Assembly (NCBI RefSeq): GCF_020329485.1
Contig: NZ_JAGKJI010000002.1
Coordinates: forward strand, 62,001 to 126,000
DNA length: 64,000 nucleotides
Source: Bradyrhizobium cenepequi
GTDB taxonomy: Bacteria > Pseudomonadota > Alphaproteobacteria > Rhizobiales > Xanthobacteraceae
Direction: 5' to 3'
This document shows, piece after piece, positions 51,214 to 59,492 of this stretch. A program made the translations under genes and the position numbers. The notes beneath the pieces are model-generated. The model saw nothing but the letters and a program-made list of their open reading frames with translations, searched no databases and was not told where the DNA came from. Each line of letters starts with the position of its first letter. The first letter of the stretch is position 1.

Positions 51214-51669
51214 ATGCGCTCCACACGACGCACCATCGTCAAGATCATCGCTGCCGTCGTGGCCGCGATCTCCATTCCTGCCATGTCGAAAATGGCATCG
51301 GCCCAACCAGCAGGAAAAACCGTGACGACACCTTCAGGATTGCAAATCACCGACAGCGTGGTCGGCACTGGTCCTTCTCCGAAACCCGGGCAGATCTGCG
51401 TCATGCATTACACCGGCTGGCTTTACGAGAACGGCCAGAAGGGCAAGAAATTCGACTCGTCGGTGGATCGCAACGAGCCATTCGAATTTCCGATCGGCCA
51501 GCGCAAGGTGATCACCGGCTGGGACGAGGGCGTCGCCACGATGAAGGTCGGCGGCAAGCGCACCCTCATCATCCCGCCCAATCTCGGCTATGGCGCGCGC
51601 GGCGCCGGCGGCGTGATCCCGCCGAATGCGACGCTGATGTTCGACGTCGAATTGTTGGCCGTGAAGTAG
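51214..51669 (+). CDS. exported FKBP-type peptidyl-prolyl isomerase
   Basis: A 151-residue protein: signal peptide (ending MASAQPA), then one FKBP domain with CVMHYTGWLYENGQKGKKFDSS, VITGWDEGVATMKVGGKR and GYGARGAGGVIPPNATLMFDVELL. The active-site aromatic and Asp positions look intact. It assists periplasmic folding. It lies 76 nt after paoC, and may help assemble the complex, but an independent promoter is possible. Confidence 0.95.
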   Translation: MRSTRRTIVKIIAAVVAAISIPAMSKMASAQPAGKTVTTPSGLQITDSVVGTGPSPKPGQICVMHYTGWLYENGQKGKKFDSSVDRNEPFEFPIGQRKVITGWDEGVATMKVGGKRTLIIPPNLGYGARGAGGVIPPNATLMFDVELLAVK

Positions 51670-51685
51670 GACCCGGTTCTCTCTT

Positions 51686-51715
51686 CGTCATGGCCGGGCA
51701 AGTCCGGCCATGACG
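51686..51715. terminator. perfect hairpin after the FKBP gene
   Basis: CGTCATGGCCGG (51686-51697) and CCGGCCATGACG (51704-51715) form a 12-bp stem with a 6-nt loop, 17 nt after the stop. There is no T-run. The GTCAT edges resemble other intergenic elements of this genome. Confidence 0.55.
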
Positions 51716-51759
51716 GTAAGGCGAACGCTGTTCCAACTGGCGGGTAGTCACGGTTTTCG

Positions 51760-51786
51760 GTAGCGTTCGCTACGAGATTTTTTTTT
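51760..51786 (+). terminator. rho-independent terminator just upstream of the cupin gene
   Basis: GTAGCG (51760-51765) pairs with CGCTAC (51768-51773) over a 2-nt centre, then GAGA and nine T's (51778-51786). It ends 23 nt before the cupin ATG, so it either ends the FKBP transcript or acts in the cupin leader. Confidence 0.7.
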
Positions 51787-51809
51787 GGAAGACAGCGGAG
51801 ATCACCGCC

Positions 51810-52307
51810 ATGCACGAGCACTCCCATTCCCACGATCACGACGAACGCTGGAAGCACGACGGCGTCCGCATCATTCCCGGCAACCAGCTCGATCCGAACG
51901 TGCCGTCGACGGCGGGCATGGACCGTAAGGCCGCAATCAACTTTGCCCGCGTCGGCGCGCAAAAACTTTGGGCGGGCACCGTGACCATCAAGCCGGACGC
52001 CAAGACCGGCGCGCACCATCACGGTCACCTCGAAAGCATCATCTATGTCGTGAAGGGCAAGGCGCGCATGCGCTGGGGCGAGCATCTGCAATTCACGGCC
52101 GAAGCCGGCCCCGGCGATTTCATCTTCGTGCCACCCTATGTGCCGCACCAGGAGATCAACGCCAGCCCGGACGAAGTGCTCGAATGCGTGCTGGTCCGCA
52201 GCGACGGCGAGGCGGTCGCGATCAATCTCGACATCGAGCCGGTAGAGAAACCGGAGACGGTGCTGTGGGTCGATCCCGTGCACCGCGATCCCGCGGAGAA
52301 GAAATAA
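51810..52307 (+). CDS. cupin-domain protein
   Basis: A 165-residue cytoplasmic protein. A His-rich start (HEHSHSHDHDERWKHDG) could bind metal. The cupin core has GAHHHGHLESIIYVVKGKARM and PGDFIFVPPYVPHQEINA, which supply the usual His3Glu metal site. The family includes many small dioxygenases and isomerases; the function here is unknown. A purine-rich stretch (GACAGCGGAG) precedes the ATG. Confidence 0.92.
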   Translation: MHEHSHSHDHDERWKHDGVRIIPGNQLDPNVPSTAGMDRKAAINFARVGAQKLWAGTVTIKPDAKTGAHHHGHLESIIYVVKGKARMRWGEHLQFTAEAGPGDFIFVPPYVPHQEINASPDEVLECVLVRSDGEAVAINLDIEPVEKPETVLWVDPVHRDPAEKK

Positions 52308-52418
52308 GGTCGTTCCGTCCCCGCGTCGAATACGCAGCAGGTTCCGGTCCTTCCTCGTCCACGCGAAGGGGCCGGCGCGCTCGGCACCGGCCCCAGCCTC
52401 CGGCGGTCGGAGGTCTTG

Positions 52419-55133
52419 TCAGGTGAACAAGAAGTCGCTCGCGTGGAGTTGACTGGGCAAGACGTGCTCCAGCGTGAGGGTGGTCGAGGCGTCGACCTCG
52501 ATCACCGTGTCGTGGCCGGCCCGATGCGCCGCCGCCATCACGTCTTGGAAACTATTGAACACGCTGTGGTCGAAGGAGATCGCATCCTGGTGGGTGAAAT
52601 CGGACACGCGATCATGTCCGAAGTCGCCGTTGAAGACGAAGGTATCGTGTCCGGCGCTGCCCCACATGATGTCGTTGCCGGCACCACCGTTCAGCACGTC
52701 GCTGCCGTCGCCGCCCTTGAGATAATCATTGCCATTGCCGCCCAGCAGCATGTCCTTTCCTTTGCCTCCCCACACATGATCGTTGCCGTCGCCGGCGGCG
52801 ATCGTGTCGGCGCCATCGCGGCCGTTGATGGTGTCATTGCCTGTCGTGCCCGCGAGCCAATCCTTCTTGCCGGTACCATTGATCGTCTTGCCTGGCTCGG
52901 CGACATTGGTTACCGCAACGCTGATCGCCTGTTCGGAGACGGCGCCTTGTGCATCGGTCGCTGCCACCAGGACCTCGTAGACGTTGTCACCATCGCTGTC
53001 CTTTGACGTTTCGAAATCGGGCATTTTCAAGAAGCTGAGTGCGCCGGTATGCGGGTCGATTGCAAACAAATCTCGGTCGCTGCCGCCCGTAACCGAGAAC
53101 ACGAACGCGTCGTTCTCAGGATCGGTCGCCGTCACAGTCTCGACGAATCTAAGATTCTCCGCGACCGACACCGACGATGGAGACGAGAAGACCGGCGCAT
53201 CGTCGAGCAGGGTAATGGCCGCATTCACCGTGGCTGCAGCAGTCAGGCCGCTGCCGTCGGCGAGACTGACCGTAAAGCCTGCCGTGGTCGATTCGCTGCC
53301 GTCCTGGTGAAAGCTGACCTGGCCGGCCTCGAGCTGGACCTGGCTAAAACTTGCGGCCGCCACGCCATCCACGAGCACCTGGCCGTGGCTGGTCGCCGTC
53401 ACCTTATAGTTCAGCGCGGCGCCTGAGCTGTCGGGATCGGCTTCGGTCAGGTCGGCGGTCGTCAGCACGACCGAGCCGCCCTCGTTGAGAGCGATCGCCA
53501 GATCGCCCGCGGTGTGTGGCGCATCGTTCGGATTGCCGTAGGTCGTGCCGATCAGCGCGGCGAGCGCGTCGTAAGTGTCGCTGTCGCGAACCGCGAAGCT
53601 TCCATCAATCGGGCTGACCGTGATCTTGCCGGCATTGAACGCGTCGCCCTCCGAATGCGGATCCGAGCCGGACACCGGCGCGCCATACGAGTAATGTGCA
53701 AAATTATCGTTGCCGAGCACGCTGAGGTTCGCATCGGTGCCCGCATCGATATTCGTGAAGGCGAAGTCGCCAACAGTGGCGCCCACCGGCACGTTGATGC
53801 TCAGACCGGTGCCTTCAGGCAGCAGTGACGGAGATGCGCCTTGCGTCAGTTGCAGGTTCGCGATCAGGCTGGTCAGGAAGTTGGCGCTCGTCGCCAGATC
53901 GGCGGCTGCGCCGCTTGCCGACGTGAGCGCGATGCTCGGAACGCCGTAGTTGAACAAGGCGGTTACCGCTCCGGCAAGGGTAGCCGAGTGGTTTGCATTT
54001 TCGATGCCGACGGCGTTGCCCTGGTCGGCGCCGACCACGATCAGGTCCGGCCTCGCTCCATTGAACAGACCTTCCGGATCGAGCGCGAGCGCGACCAGAC
54101 TTGCCGGAGTGCCATTATCGGTTGAATAGCTTTGTGCGTCGTATTGTGTGACTGTAATCGGATCAAGGAACAAGGCGGAACCAACACCGCTTTGATCGGA
54201 CGCCGGCGCAAGCACGGTGACGTTGTATCCGGCGGCCAGTAGTGAATCACGAGTTGCCGTGATTCCGGGGGAGCCATAGCCGTCTTCGTCGATCAGCACG
54301 ATATTCAGAGGGGTTGGCGCGTCCGCCGGCGTGGTGAGCGTCGAACCGAGCCGTACTGCCAGCGTGTCGCGGACAGCCTCGGTCGCCCCCCAATTGCCGT
54401 CGATCGGCGAAATGGTGATGTGATTGGTCAGGAATTGCGAAGCTTCGGAGGTAGGGCTGCCGGAGGGCGAGGTGTTCGGCACGAACCCTTCGGCGAATGT
54501 ACCGGGCGAGGTCTCAGCGTAGGGGAACGCGGCGCTCGATTCCGGCGTGATCGTCGTAATCGTGACGCCGGCCAGCGACGGATCGCCGGGAACATTGATT
54601 GTCAGCCCTTCGCCGGGCGGGAGAAGCGGCTGGCCTGGAGTCTGCTCCTGCTGCAGCTCCTGCAGGAAGTTGACCATGAAATTCGCGGAGTTGGCAAAGC
54701 CGGTGTCATAGCTGCCATTGAACGATGCGGTCGAAACCGCAATCGCGGGTACGCCTTCGAAAAGAGCCTGAACCGCACCATTCACCGTGCCGGAAATATT
54801 TTCGCTTTGCCCGATATTGTCGCCTCGGTTGGTTCCCGAAATGACGAGGTCGGGAGCCTCGCCAGCAAAGAGATCGTTGAGCGCTGTCAGCGTCGACGTC
54901 GCCGGCTTGCCGTCGACAAAATAGTTCCCGGGCGAGAATTCCGTGATGTCGATCGGGTTATCAAGCGCCGCCGCGCCGCCGAGCGAACTGCCTTGTGCGC
55001 TCTGGTTGACTGCGGGAGCCACGATGTGAACATTGAATCCAGCAGCCACGAGCGCGTTGTAAAGCGTGGTAATGCCGGGCGCGTTGTAGCCGTCATCGTT
55101 GGTAAGGATAATGTTCAGGGAACCTGACGCCAT
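52419..55133 (-). CDS. secreted protein with two SurE-like domains, cadherin-like region and RTX repeats
   Basis: A 904-residue protein. Residues 7-270 are a SurE-type nucleotidase domain with the metal set Asp13-Asp14 (LTNDDG), Ser45 and Asn102 (SGTNRGDN). Residues 277-530 repeat the fold with changed residues (IDEDG at 281-285, VGADQG). A cadherin-like part follows (about 540-745: LDDAPVFSSPSSVSVAEN, DRDLFAIDPHTGALSF), then RTX calcium repeats (about 750-830: GGNGNDYLKGGDGSD). There is no N-terminal signal; the RTX block and the C-terminal SDFLFT end indicate type I secretion. GGAGG precedes the ATG at 55133. No type I secretion genes are nearby. Confidence 0.9.
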   Translation of the reverse strand: MASGSLNIILTNDDGYNAPGITTLYNALVAAGFNVHIVAPAVNQSAQGSSLGGAAALDNPIDITEFSPGNYFVDGKPATSTLTALNDLFAGEAPDLVISGTNRGDNIGQSENISGTVNGAVQALFEGVPAIAVSTASFNGSYDTGFANSANFMVNFLQELQQEQTPGQPLLPPGEGLTINVPGDPSLAGVTITTITPESSAAFPYAETSPGTFAEGFVPNTSPSGSPTSEASQFLTNHITISPIDGNWGATEAVRDTLAVRLGSTLTTPADAPTPLNIVLIDEDGYGSPGITATRDSLLAAGYNVTVLAPASDQSGVGSALFLDPITVTQYDAQSYSTDNGTPASLVALALDPEGLFNGARPDLIVVGADQGNAVGIENANHSATLAGAVTALFNYGVPSIALTSASGAAADLATSANFLTSLIANLQLTQGASPSLLPEGTGLSINVPVGATVGDFAFTNIDAGTDANLSVLGNDNFAHYSYGAPVSGSDPHSEGDAFNAGKITVSPIDGSFAVRDSDTYDALAALIGTTYGNPNDAPHTAGDLAIALNEGGSVVLTTADLTEADPDSSGAALNYKVTATSHGQVLVDGVAAASFSQVQLEAGQVSFHQDGSESTTAGFTVSLADGSGLTAAATVNAAITLLDDAPVFSSPSSVSVAENLRFVETVTATDPENDAFVFSVTGGSDRDLFAIDPHTGALSFLKMPDFETSKDSDGDNVYEVLVAATDAQGAVSEQAISVAVTNVAEPGKTINGTGKKDWLAGTTGNDTINGRDGADTIAAGDGNDHVWGGKGKDMLLGGNGNDYLKGGDGSDVLNGGAGNDIMWGSAGHDTFVFNGDFGHDRVSDFTHQDAISFDHSVFNSFQDVMAAAHRAGHDTVIEVDASTTLTLEHVLPSQLHASDFLFT

Positions 55134-55370
55134 TTCGTCCTCCACGTTGTTGATGATTGGAGCAGCCGATCGCGATCTCCGCACTGACCGTCGCTGCTAG
55201 CGACTAAGAGACAGCTGCGGAGAGCGAAAGTTGGCCCGGCGCCGTTACATGGAAATGACGCGCAAGTGACGAAGCGCTAACCCTCTGGAATGCTTCCAAT
55301 ATGCAAAGGATTTAGTTGCGCGAATTGAGCCTCGCGAAGCGAGGACCGGGAATCTCGCGCCGCAATTTCT

Positions 55371-55450
55371 GTCATTGCGAGGCGCAACGACGAAGCAATC
55401 CATGCCTCCGCAAGGGCGACATGGATTGCTTCGCTTGCGCTCGCAATGAC
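55371..55450. repeat. GTCATTGCGAG-type palindromic element
   Basis: GTCATTGCGAG (55371-55381) and CTCGCAATGAC (55440-55450) form the outer arms, with CGAAGCAATCCATG and CATGGATTGCTTCG as inner arms, making one long hairpin of 80 nt. It lies at the end of the amidohydrolase gene in the 325-nt gap 55134-55458. The rest of that gap upstream of the SurE/RTX gene must hold its promoter; I see no convincing -35/-10 pair. Confidence 0.85.
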
Positions 55451-55458
55451 GGTGGGAT

Positions 55459-56985
55459 TTACGCAAACACGCGGTGATCGATGTTCCCGTTCGGCACCAC
55501 ATAGCCGTACCGCGTATTCGACGGCTCCGGCCCGGTCTTCTCGTACTCGGCTTTCATCATCGCGAAGCGGTCGCCTTTCAGTTCCAGCATGGCGCGCTTG
55601 GGCTGGATGTTGTAGAGCCGGGCATTATTGTCGCCGAATATGGCGCGCTTCACCGGGCCATCTGCAGGACCAAGCGGCGCATAACCGAATTTCTTCTGCA
55701 TCGTCTCGGGAATTTCGAGCCTCCGCAAGCCCTCGATCTGCCATTGCGGCGCGCCGGTCCAGAGTGCGTCCGTGCCCCAGCAGACGTGGTCGACACCGAG
55801 CCCCTTGATCAGCGTGCCCATCAGCGCGGCGCAGACATTCGGCTCCGCCACCAGCGTGGTGGCAAACAATTGCCCGACATCGCCATAGACATTGTTGACG
55901 CCATACTGCGCGGGAATGTCGGCGAGGTCGCTTGTCCAGGCGATGCGCCCGGTGCGCTCGAACTCGGCGAGCGCCACCTTGGGGTCGCCGCCGACGTGGC
56001 GATAGGCGGAGTGATAGATCACGAAGTTGAGCTGCGGCCAATCCTTCGCAGCTTGCCCGACATCGGCGACGTCGGCGAAGCCGCGCAGGTTCGGATATTG
56101 CTTCTCGATGCCCGGCGGGAACAATCCCTTGTGCACGCAGACATTCTTGATGCCTGCCTTCACCATCTTCTCGTAGCCCTTGTAGGTGACCTTCTCGTCG
56201 TCCATCCGCCAGGGATAGCGGCTGATCTCCTTGTGCGTGTTGTCGCCGATCGTGTAGCCCTTGCAGGACTCCGGCTCCAGCGCCAGCGCCGCATCGAGCT
56301 TGTCGAGCCAACCGGGCTGGCTAGGGGTGAAGATCGCGTGACAGAACACCCGCCGCGTGCCGGCCTCGTCGTTGATCTTCTTGCGCGCGTCCGCCATCTG
56401 CTCGTTGGTCAGGAACCAGTCCTGCTCGATGTCTGATGGCGCCGATGAGATCAGCGCGATCTTGGTGTCAGAGTCGAGAAACATCTCCTTCTTGTAGTTG
56501 TTGAACTTCAGATCCTCGATGGTCTGCTCGTGCTCGCTGAGCTGCTTGTTCCAGCCGGCCTTGCCGACCGCCTTGCGCATCTCGACAAAGCCCATGATGC
56601 GGGTGTCGTCGCGCAGGAAATGCGTGTGCATGTCCATGATGAACTGGTCTTTCAGCGAATCCGCGCGCTCTTGCGCCAGCGCCGGCGTCGCGGCTTCGGC
56701 CTTGCTCACCTCGAACAGCGGTCCATAGACCTCATTCATCGCCACGAACGAGGCCGCCATGCCGGCCGCGGTCTGGAAGAATCTGCGGCGGTCCATGCCT
56801 TGCTTGGCCCCGAGCTCGTCGGCCATTGTGAGCAGCCGCGCCTCGACCTCGCGCTGCCGTTCGTTCTGCGGATCGGGATAGAACTCGTCGCTGGAGACGA
56901 TCTGCGTCGGGATCGGTGTCGGATATCGGCAAAGTTCCGACGGCATCAAGGCTGCAAGTTCTTCTTCGGTGAGATTGCTGCTCAT
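55459..56985 (-). CDS. amidohydrolase (Amidohydro-rel, TIM-barrel) family protein with an internal Tat motif
   Basis: A 508-residue metal-dependent hydrolase. The barrel begins with MDMHTHF (His120, His122), continues with FVIYHSAYRHVGGDP and ends with the Asp-bearing VCWGTDALW. An unusually long n-region of about 63 residues precedes a twin-arginine motif (MDRRRFFQTAAGMAASF at 64-80), so export through Tat is likely. The family includes 2-amino-3-carboxymuconate-semialdehyde and gamma-resorcylate decarboxylases. It is divergent from a Tat-signal alpha/beta hydrolase gene. Confidence 0.9.
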   Translation of the reverse strand: MSSNLTEEELAALMPSELCRYPTPIPTQIVSSDEFYPDPQNERQREVEARLLTMADELGAKQGMDRRRFFQTAAGMAASFVAMNEVYGPLFEVSKAEAATPALAQERADSLKDQFIMDMHTHFLRDDTRIMGFVEMRKAVGKAGWNKQLSEHEQTIEDLKFNNYKKEMFLDSDTKIALISSAPSDIEQDWFLTNEQMADARKKINDEAGTRRVFCHAIFTPSQPGWLDKLDAALALEPESCKGYTIGDNTHKEISRYPWRMDDEKVTYKGYEKMVKAGIKNVCVHKGLFPPGIEKQYPNLRGFADVADVGQAAKDWPQLNFVIYHSAYRHVGGDPKVALAEFERTGRIAWTSDLADIPAQYGVNNVYGDVGQLFATTLVAEPNVCAALMGTLIKGLGVDHVCWGTDALWTGAPQWQIEGLRRLEIPETMQKKFGYAPLGPADGPVKRAIFGDNNARLYNIQPKRAMLELKGDRFAMMKAEYEKTGPEPSNTRYGYVVPNGNIDHRVFA

Positions 56986-57218
56986 GAATTGCTCCCTGCA
57001 TTGCGCCGGGTTTTGTCCGGTCTCGCCGTGGCGCAGACTAGGCTCAGTCTTGCCGAGCGTCCGCGACTTCTTCCCGCGGCAACGTTCACAAGATCGTGCG
57101 CCGAGTTTCGCAGCGCGGGGAGCACAACGCGCCCGCTCTCTCGCAACGCCGCGCCAACGCTGCTAATCTCTTGACCTGCGATCGGACAAAGAATCCGAAA
57201 CCAGCGGGGAGACGAGCC

Positions 57219-58244
57219 ATGGCACGTTCCGGACAGGCGGTCCTACGACGCACGGTCATCAAGGGCATCGGTGCCGGTCTTGCCGCCCACGCGATCGGCG
57301 CCCCGCGGGCGCAGGCCGAGACGGTGGTTCCACCGCAGGGTCAGGAGATCTGGAGCAGCGAATATTGGGCGAAGAAGGGCGATGTTCCGCTTTGGATGTA
57401 CCGCAAGCGGATCGGCGCGCCGCAGGCCGGCGAGCCGTCGCGGCCGGTGGTGTTCTTCGTCCACGGCTCATCGGTGACCTCGCGGGTGTTCGACGTCAGC
57501 GTGTCCGGCAAGGGCGAATATTCGGTGATGAACGAATTCGCCCGCTATGGTTTCGACTGCTGGACCATGGACCACGAGAATTACGGCAAGTCGGGCCGCA
57601 CCTCCGGCAATTCCGATATCGCTAGCGGCGTCGAGGACTTGAAAGCCGCGGTCGAGGTCATCGCCGGTGCGACCGGCCGGCAGAAATACCATTTCGTCGG
57701 CGAGTCCTCAGGCGCGCTGCGCGCCGGCGCCTACGCCATGGTGGCGCCCGAGCGCATCGATCGGCTGGTGTTCGCAGCCTTCACCTACAAGGGCGAGGGA
57801 TCGCCGACGCTGGCAAAGCGCGCCGAGCAGCTCGACTATTTCCGCTCGCACAATATGCGCAAGCGCGACCGCGACATGATCCGCTCGATCGCGACCCGTG
57901 ACAAGCCGGGCACCTCCGACCCGGCCGTGATGGAAGCACTGGCGGATGCGGAATTGCAGTTCGGCGACCAGGTCCCGACCGGGACCTATCTCGATATGAC
58001 CGCCAATCTGCCGGTGGTGCATCCCGAAAAGGTGTTGGCCCCGGTGCTCCTGATCCGCGGGGACCATGACGGCATTGCGACGGTCGCCGATCTCGAGGAG
58101 TTCTTCAACCGCCTGCCGAATGGCGATCGCCAGTTCGCCATCCTTCCCGGCACTGCCCATTCCGTGGTGCTCGCGATCAACCGGCAATTGTTCTGGCACG
58201 TGACCCGGTCGTTCCTGACCATGCCGACGCCGATCGCGACGTAA
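57219..58244 (+). CDS. exported alpha/beta hydrolase
   Basis: A 341-residue hydrolase with an N-terminal twin-arginine-like leader (LRRTVIKGIGAGLAAHAIGA). The fold shows VVFFVHGSSVTSRVF (oxyanion region), the nucleophile elbow GESSGALRAG, the acid in RGDHDG and the His in PGTAHS. The ATG at 57219 is preceded by GGGGAG. It is divergent from the amidohydrolase gene across 233 nt and ends in an intrinsic terminator. Esterase or lactonase activity is likely; the substrate is unknown. Confidence 0.92.
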   Translation: MARSGQAVLRRTVIKGIGAGLAAHAIGAPRAQAETVVPPQGQEIWSSEYWAKKGDVPLWMYRKRIGAPQAGEPSRPVVFFVHGSSVTSRVFDVSVSGKGEYSVMNEFARYGFDCWTMDHENYGKSGRTSGNSDIASGVEDLKAAVEVIAGATGRQKYHFVGESSGALRAGAYAMVAPERIDRLVFAAFTYKGEGSPTLAKRAEQLDYFRSHNMRKRDRDMIRSIATRDKPGTSDPAVMEALADAELQFGDQVPTGTYLDMTANLPVVHPEKVLAPVLLIRGDHDGIATVADLEEFFNRLPNGDRQFAILPGTAHSVVLAINRQLFWHVTRSFLTMPTPIAT

Positions 58245-58249
58245 GGGCG

Positions 58250-58277
58250 GTTGGGTTCCCATCCCAACAATTTTTTT
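58250..58277 (+). terminator. rho-independent terminator after the alpha/beta hydrolase gene
   Basis: GTTGGG (58250-58255) pairs with CCCAAC (58263-58268) over a 7-nt loop, then AA and seven T's (58271-58277). It starts 5 nt after the stop codon. Confidence 0.85.
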
Positions 58278-58345
58278 CACCCCCTTGTCGGTCTCCCGCC
58301 AGCCCATCCGTCCTTGGGCCGAACCCCATGCGAAGGAGCCCCCTG

Positions 58346-58771
58346 ATGTCCAAACTGATCTTCGTGAACCTACCGGTCAGCGACCTCGCCCGCGCGACCG
58401 CCTTCTACCAGGCGATCGGCGCCGCCAAGAACCCGCAATTCTCCGACGATACCGCCTCCTGCATGGTGTTTTCCGACACCATCCACGCCATGCTGCTTAC
58501 CCATGACAAATTCCGGCAGTTCACGCCCAAGAAGATTGTCGATGCCAGGACCATGAGCGAAGTCCTGATCTGCCTTTCGGCCGACAGCCGCGACGCCGTC
58601 GACGATATCGTAGGCAAGGCCAAGAGTGCGGCCGGCGGTGCCGACCCTGGGCCAAAGCAGGATTTCGGCTTCATGTACGGCCGCAGCTTCGAGGATCCGG
58701 ACGGTCACATCTGGGAAGTGATGTGGATGGATGTCGAGGCGGCCACCAAGGCCGCAACCGCCGGCGCCTGA
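58346..58771 (+). CDS. VOC-family (glyoxalase-like) protein
   Basis: A 141-residue cytoplasmic protein of the vicinal-oxygen-chelate fold: two beta-alpha-beta-beta-beta modules starting KLIFVNLPVSDLARATAFYQ and ending FEDPDGHIWEVMWMD, which provides the usual metal-ligand Glu/His positions. Relatives include lactoylglutathione lyase-like and resistance proteins; the activity is unknown. AAGGAG precedes the ATG. It is 26 nt upstream of a second VOC-type gene. Confidence 0.92.
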   Translation: MSKLIFVNLPVSDLARATAFYQAIGAAKNPQFSDDTASCMVFSDTIHAMLLTHDKFRQFTPKKIVDARTMSEVLICLSADSRDAVDDIVGKAKSAAGGADPGPKQDFGFMYGRSFEDPDGHIWEVMWMDVEAATKAATAGA

Positions 58772-58797
58772 TTGTCGAACACATAAAGGAGTCTCTC

Positions 58798-59286
58798 ATG
58801 TCCAGGATTACCCCTTGCCTGTGGTTCGACGGCGAGGCCGAGGAAGCCGCGAAGCTCTACGTCTCGCTGCTGCCGGATTCCCGCATCGAGTCAGTCCAGA
58901 AGAACATCATCGACGGTCCCGCCGGTAAGGCGGGCACGGTGCTGGTGGTGGAGTTCACATTGGCCGGTCAGCGCTTTATCGCGCTCAATGGCGGCGCGAA
59001 AATGGAATACACCTATGCCGCCTCGTTCATGATCGACTGCGCCGACCAGGCCGAGGTCGATCGGCTGTGGGACGCGCTGCTCGCCAATGGCGGCAAGGCC
59101 GAGCAATGCGGCTGGCTGAGGGATCGCTTCGGCGTCCCCTGGCAGATCGTGCCGAGCGCGCTGCCCAAATATGTCGGCGGCCCGGACAAGGCCGGTGCAG
59201 CACGCGCGATGCAGGCCATGCTCGGCATGGTCAAGCTGGATATCGAGGCCCTGCGGCGCGCGTATGAGGGTAAATCGGCGGCGTAG
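58798..59286 (+). CDS. PhnB/DUF899-like VOC-family protein (3-demethylubiquinone methyltransferase-like fold)
   Basis: A 162-residue cytoplasmic protein of the PhnB-type VOC group (ITPCLWFDGEAEEAAKLYVS, QRFIALNGGAKMEYTYAASF, CGWLRDRFGVPWQIVPSAL). Despite old annotations as methyltransferases these proteins have no SAM site. AAGGAG precedes the ATG. It forms a pair with the preceding VOC gene; the two probably share a transcript. Confidence 0.92.
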   Translation: MSRITPCLWFDGEAEEAAKLYVSLLPDSRIESVQKNIIDGPAGKAGTVLVVEFTLAGQRFIALNGGAKMEYTYAASFMIDCADQAEVDRLWDALLANGGKAEQCGWLRDRFGVPWQIVPSALPKYVGGPDKAGAARAMQAMLGMVKLDIEALRRAYEGKSAA

Positions 59287-59298
59287 TAGCGCGGAAGC

Positions 59299-59356
59299 GT
59301 AGGGTGGGCAAGGCGCGCTTGCGCCGTGCCCACACGCTTTGGTTTGCCCACCCTAC
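59299..59356. repeat. GTAGGGTGGGC palindromic element, short copy
   Basis: GTAGGGTGGGCA (59299-59310) and TGCCCACCCTAC (59345-59356) are perfect 12-bp inverted arms around AAGGCGCGCTTGCGCC. It starts 12 nt after the VOC gene stop and belongs to the same family as the larger element at 22092-22243. Confidence 0.85.
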
Positions 59357-59492
59357 CCATCTATCCTCTCATCCTGGGTCCCGCGACCCCGATTCTTGGT
59401 GACGATCGGCGCGAAATACGTTCAATCCGATGGACAGAAAAATCGGCAGCGCTCACACTTGACTTCATTGCTGCACCGCGATCGAACACATC

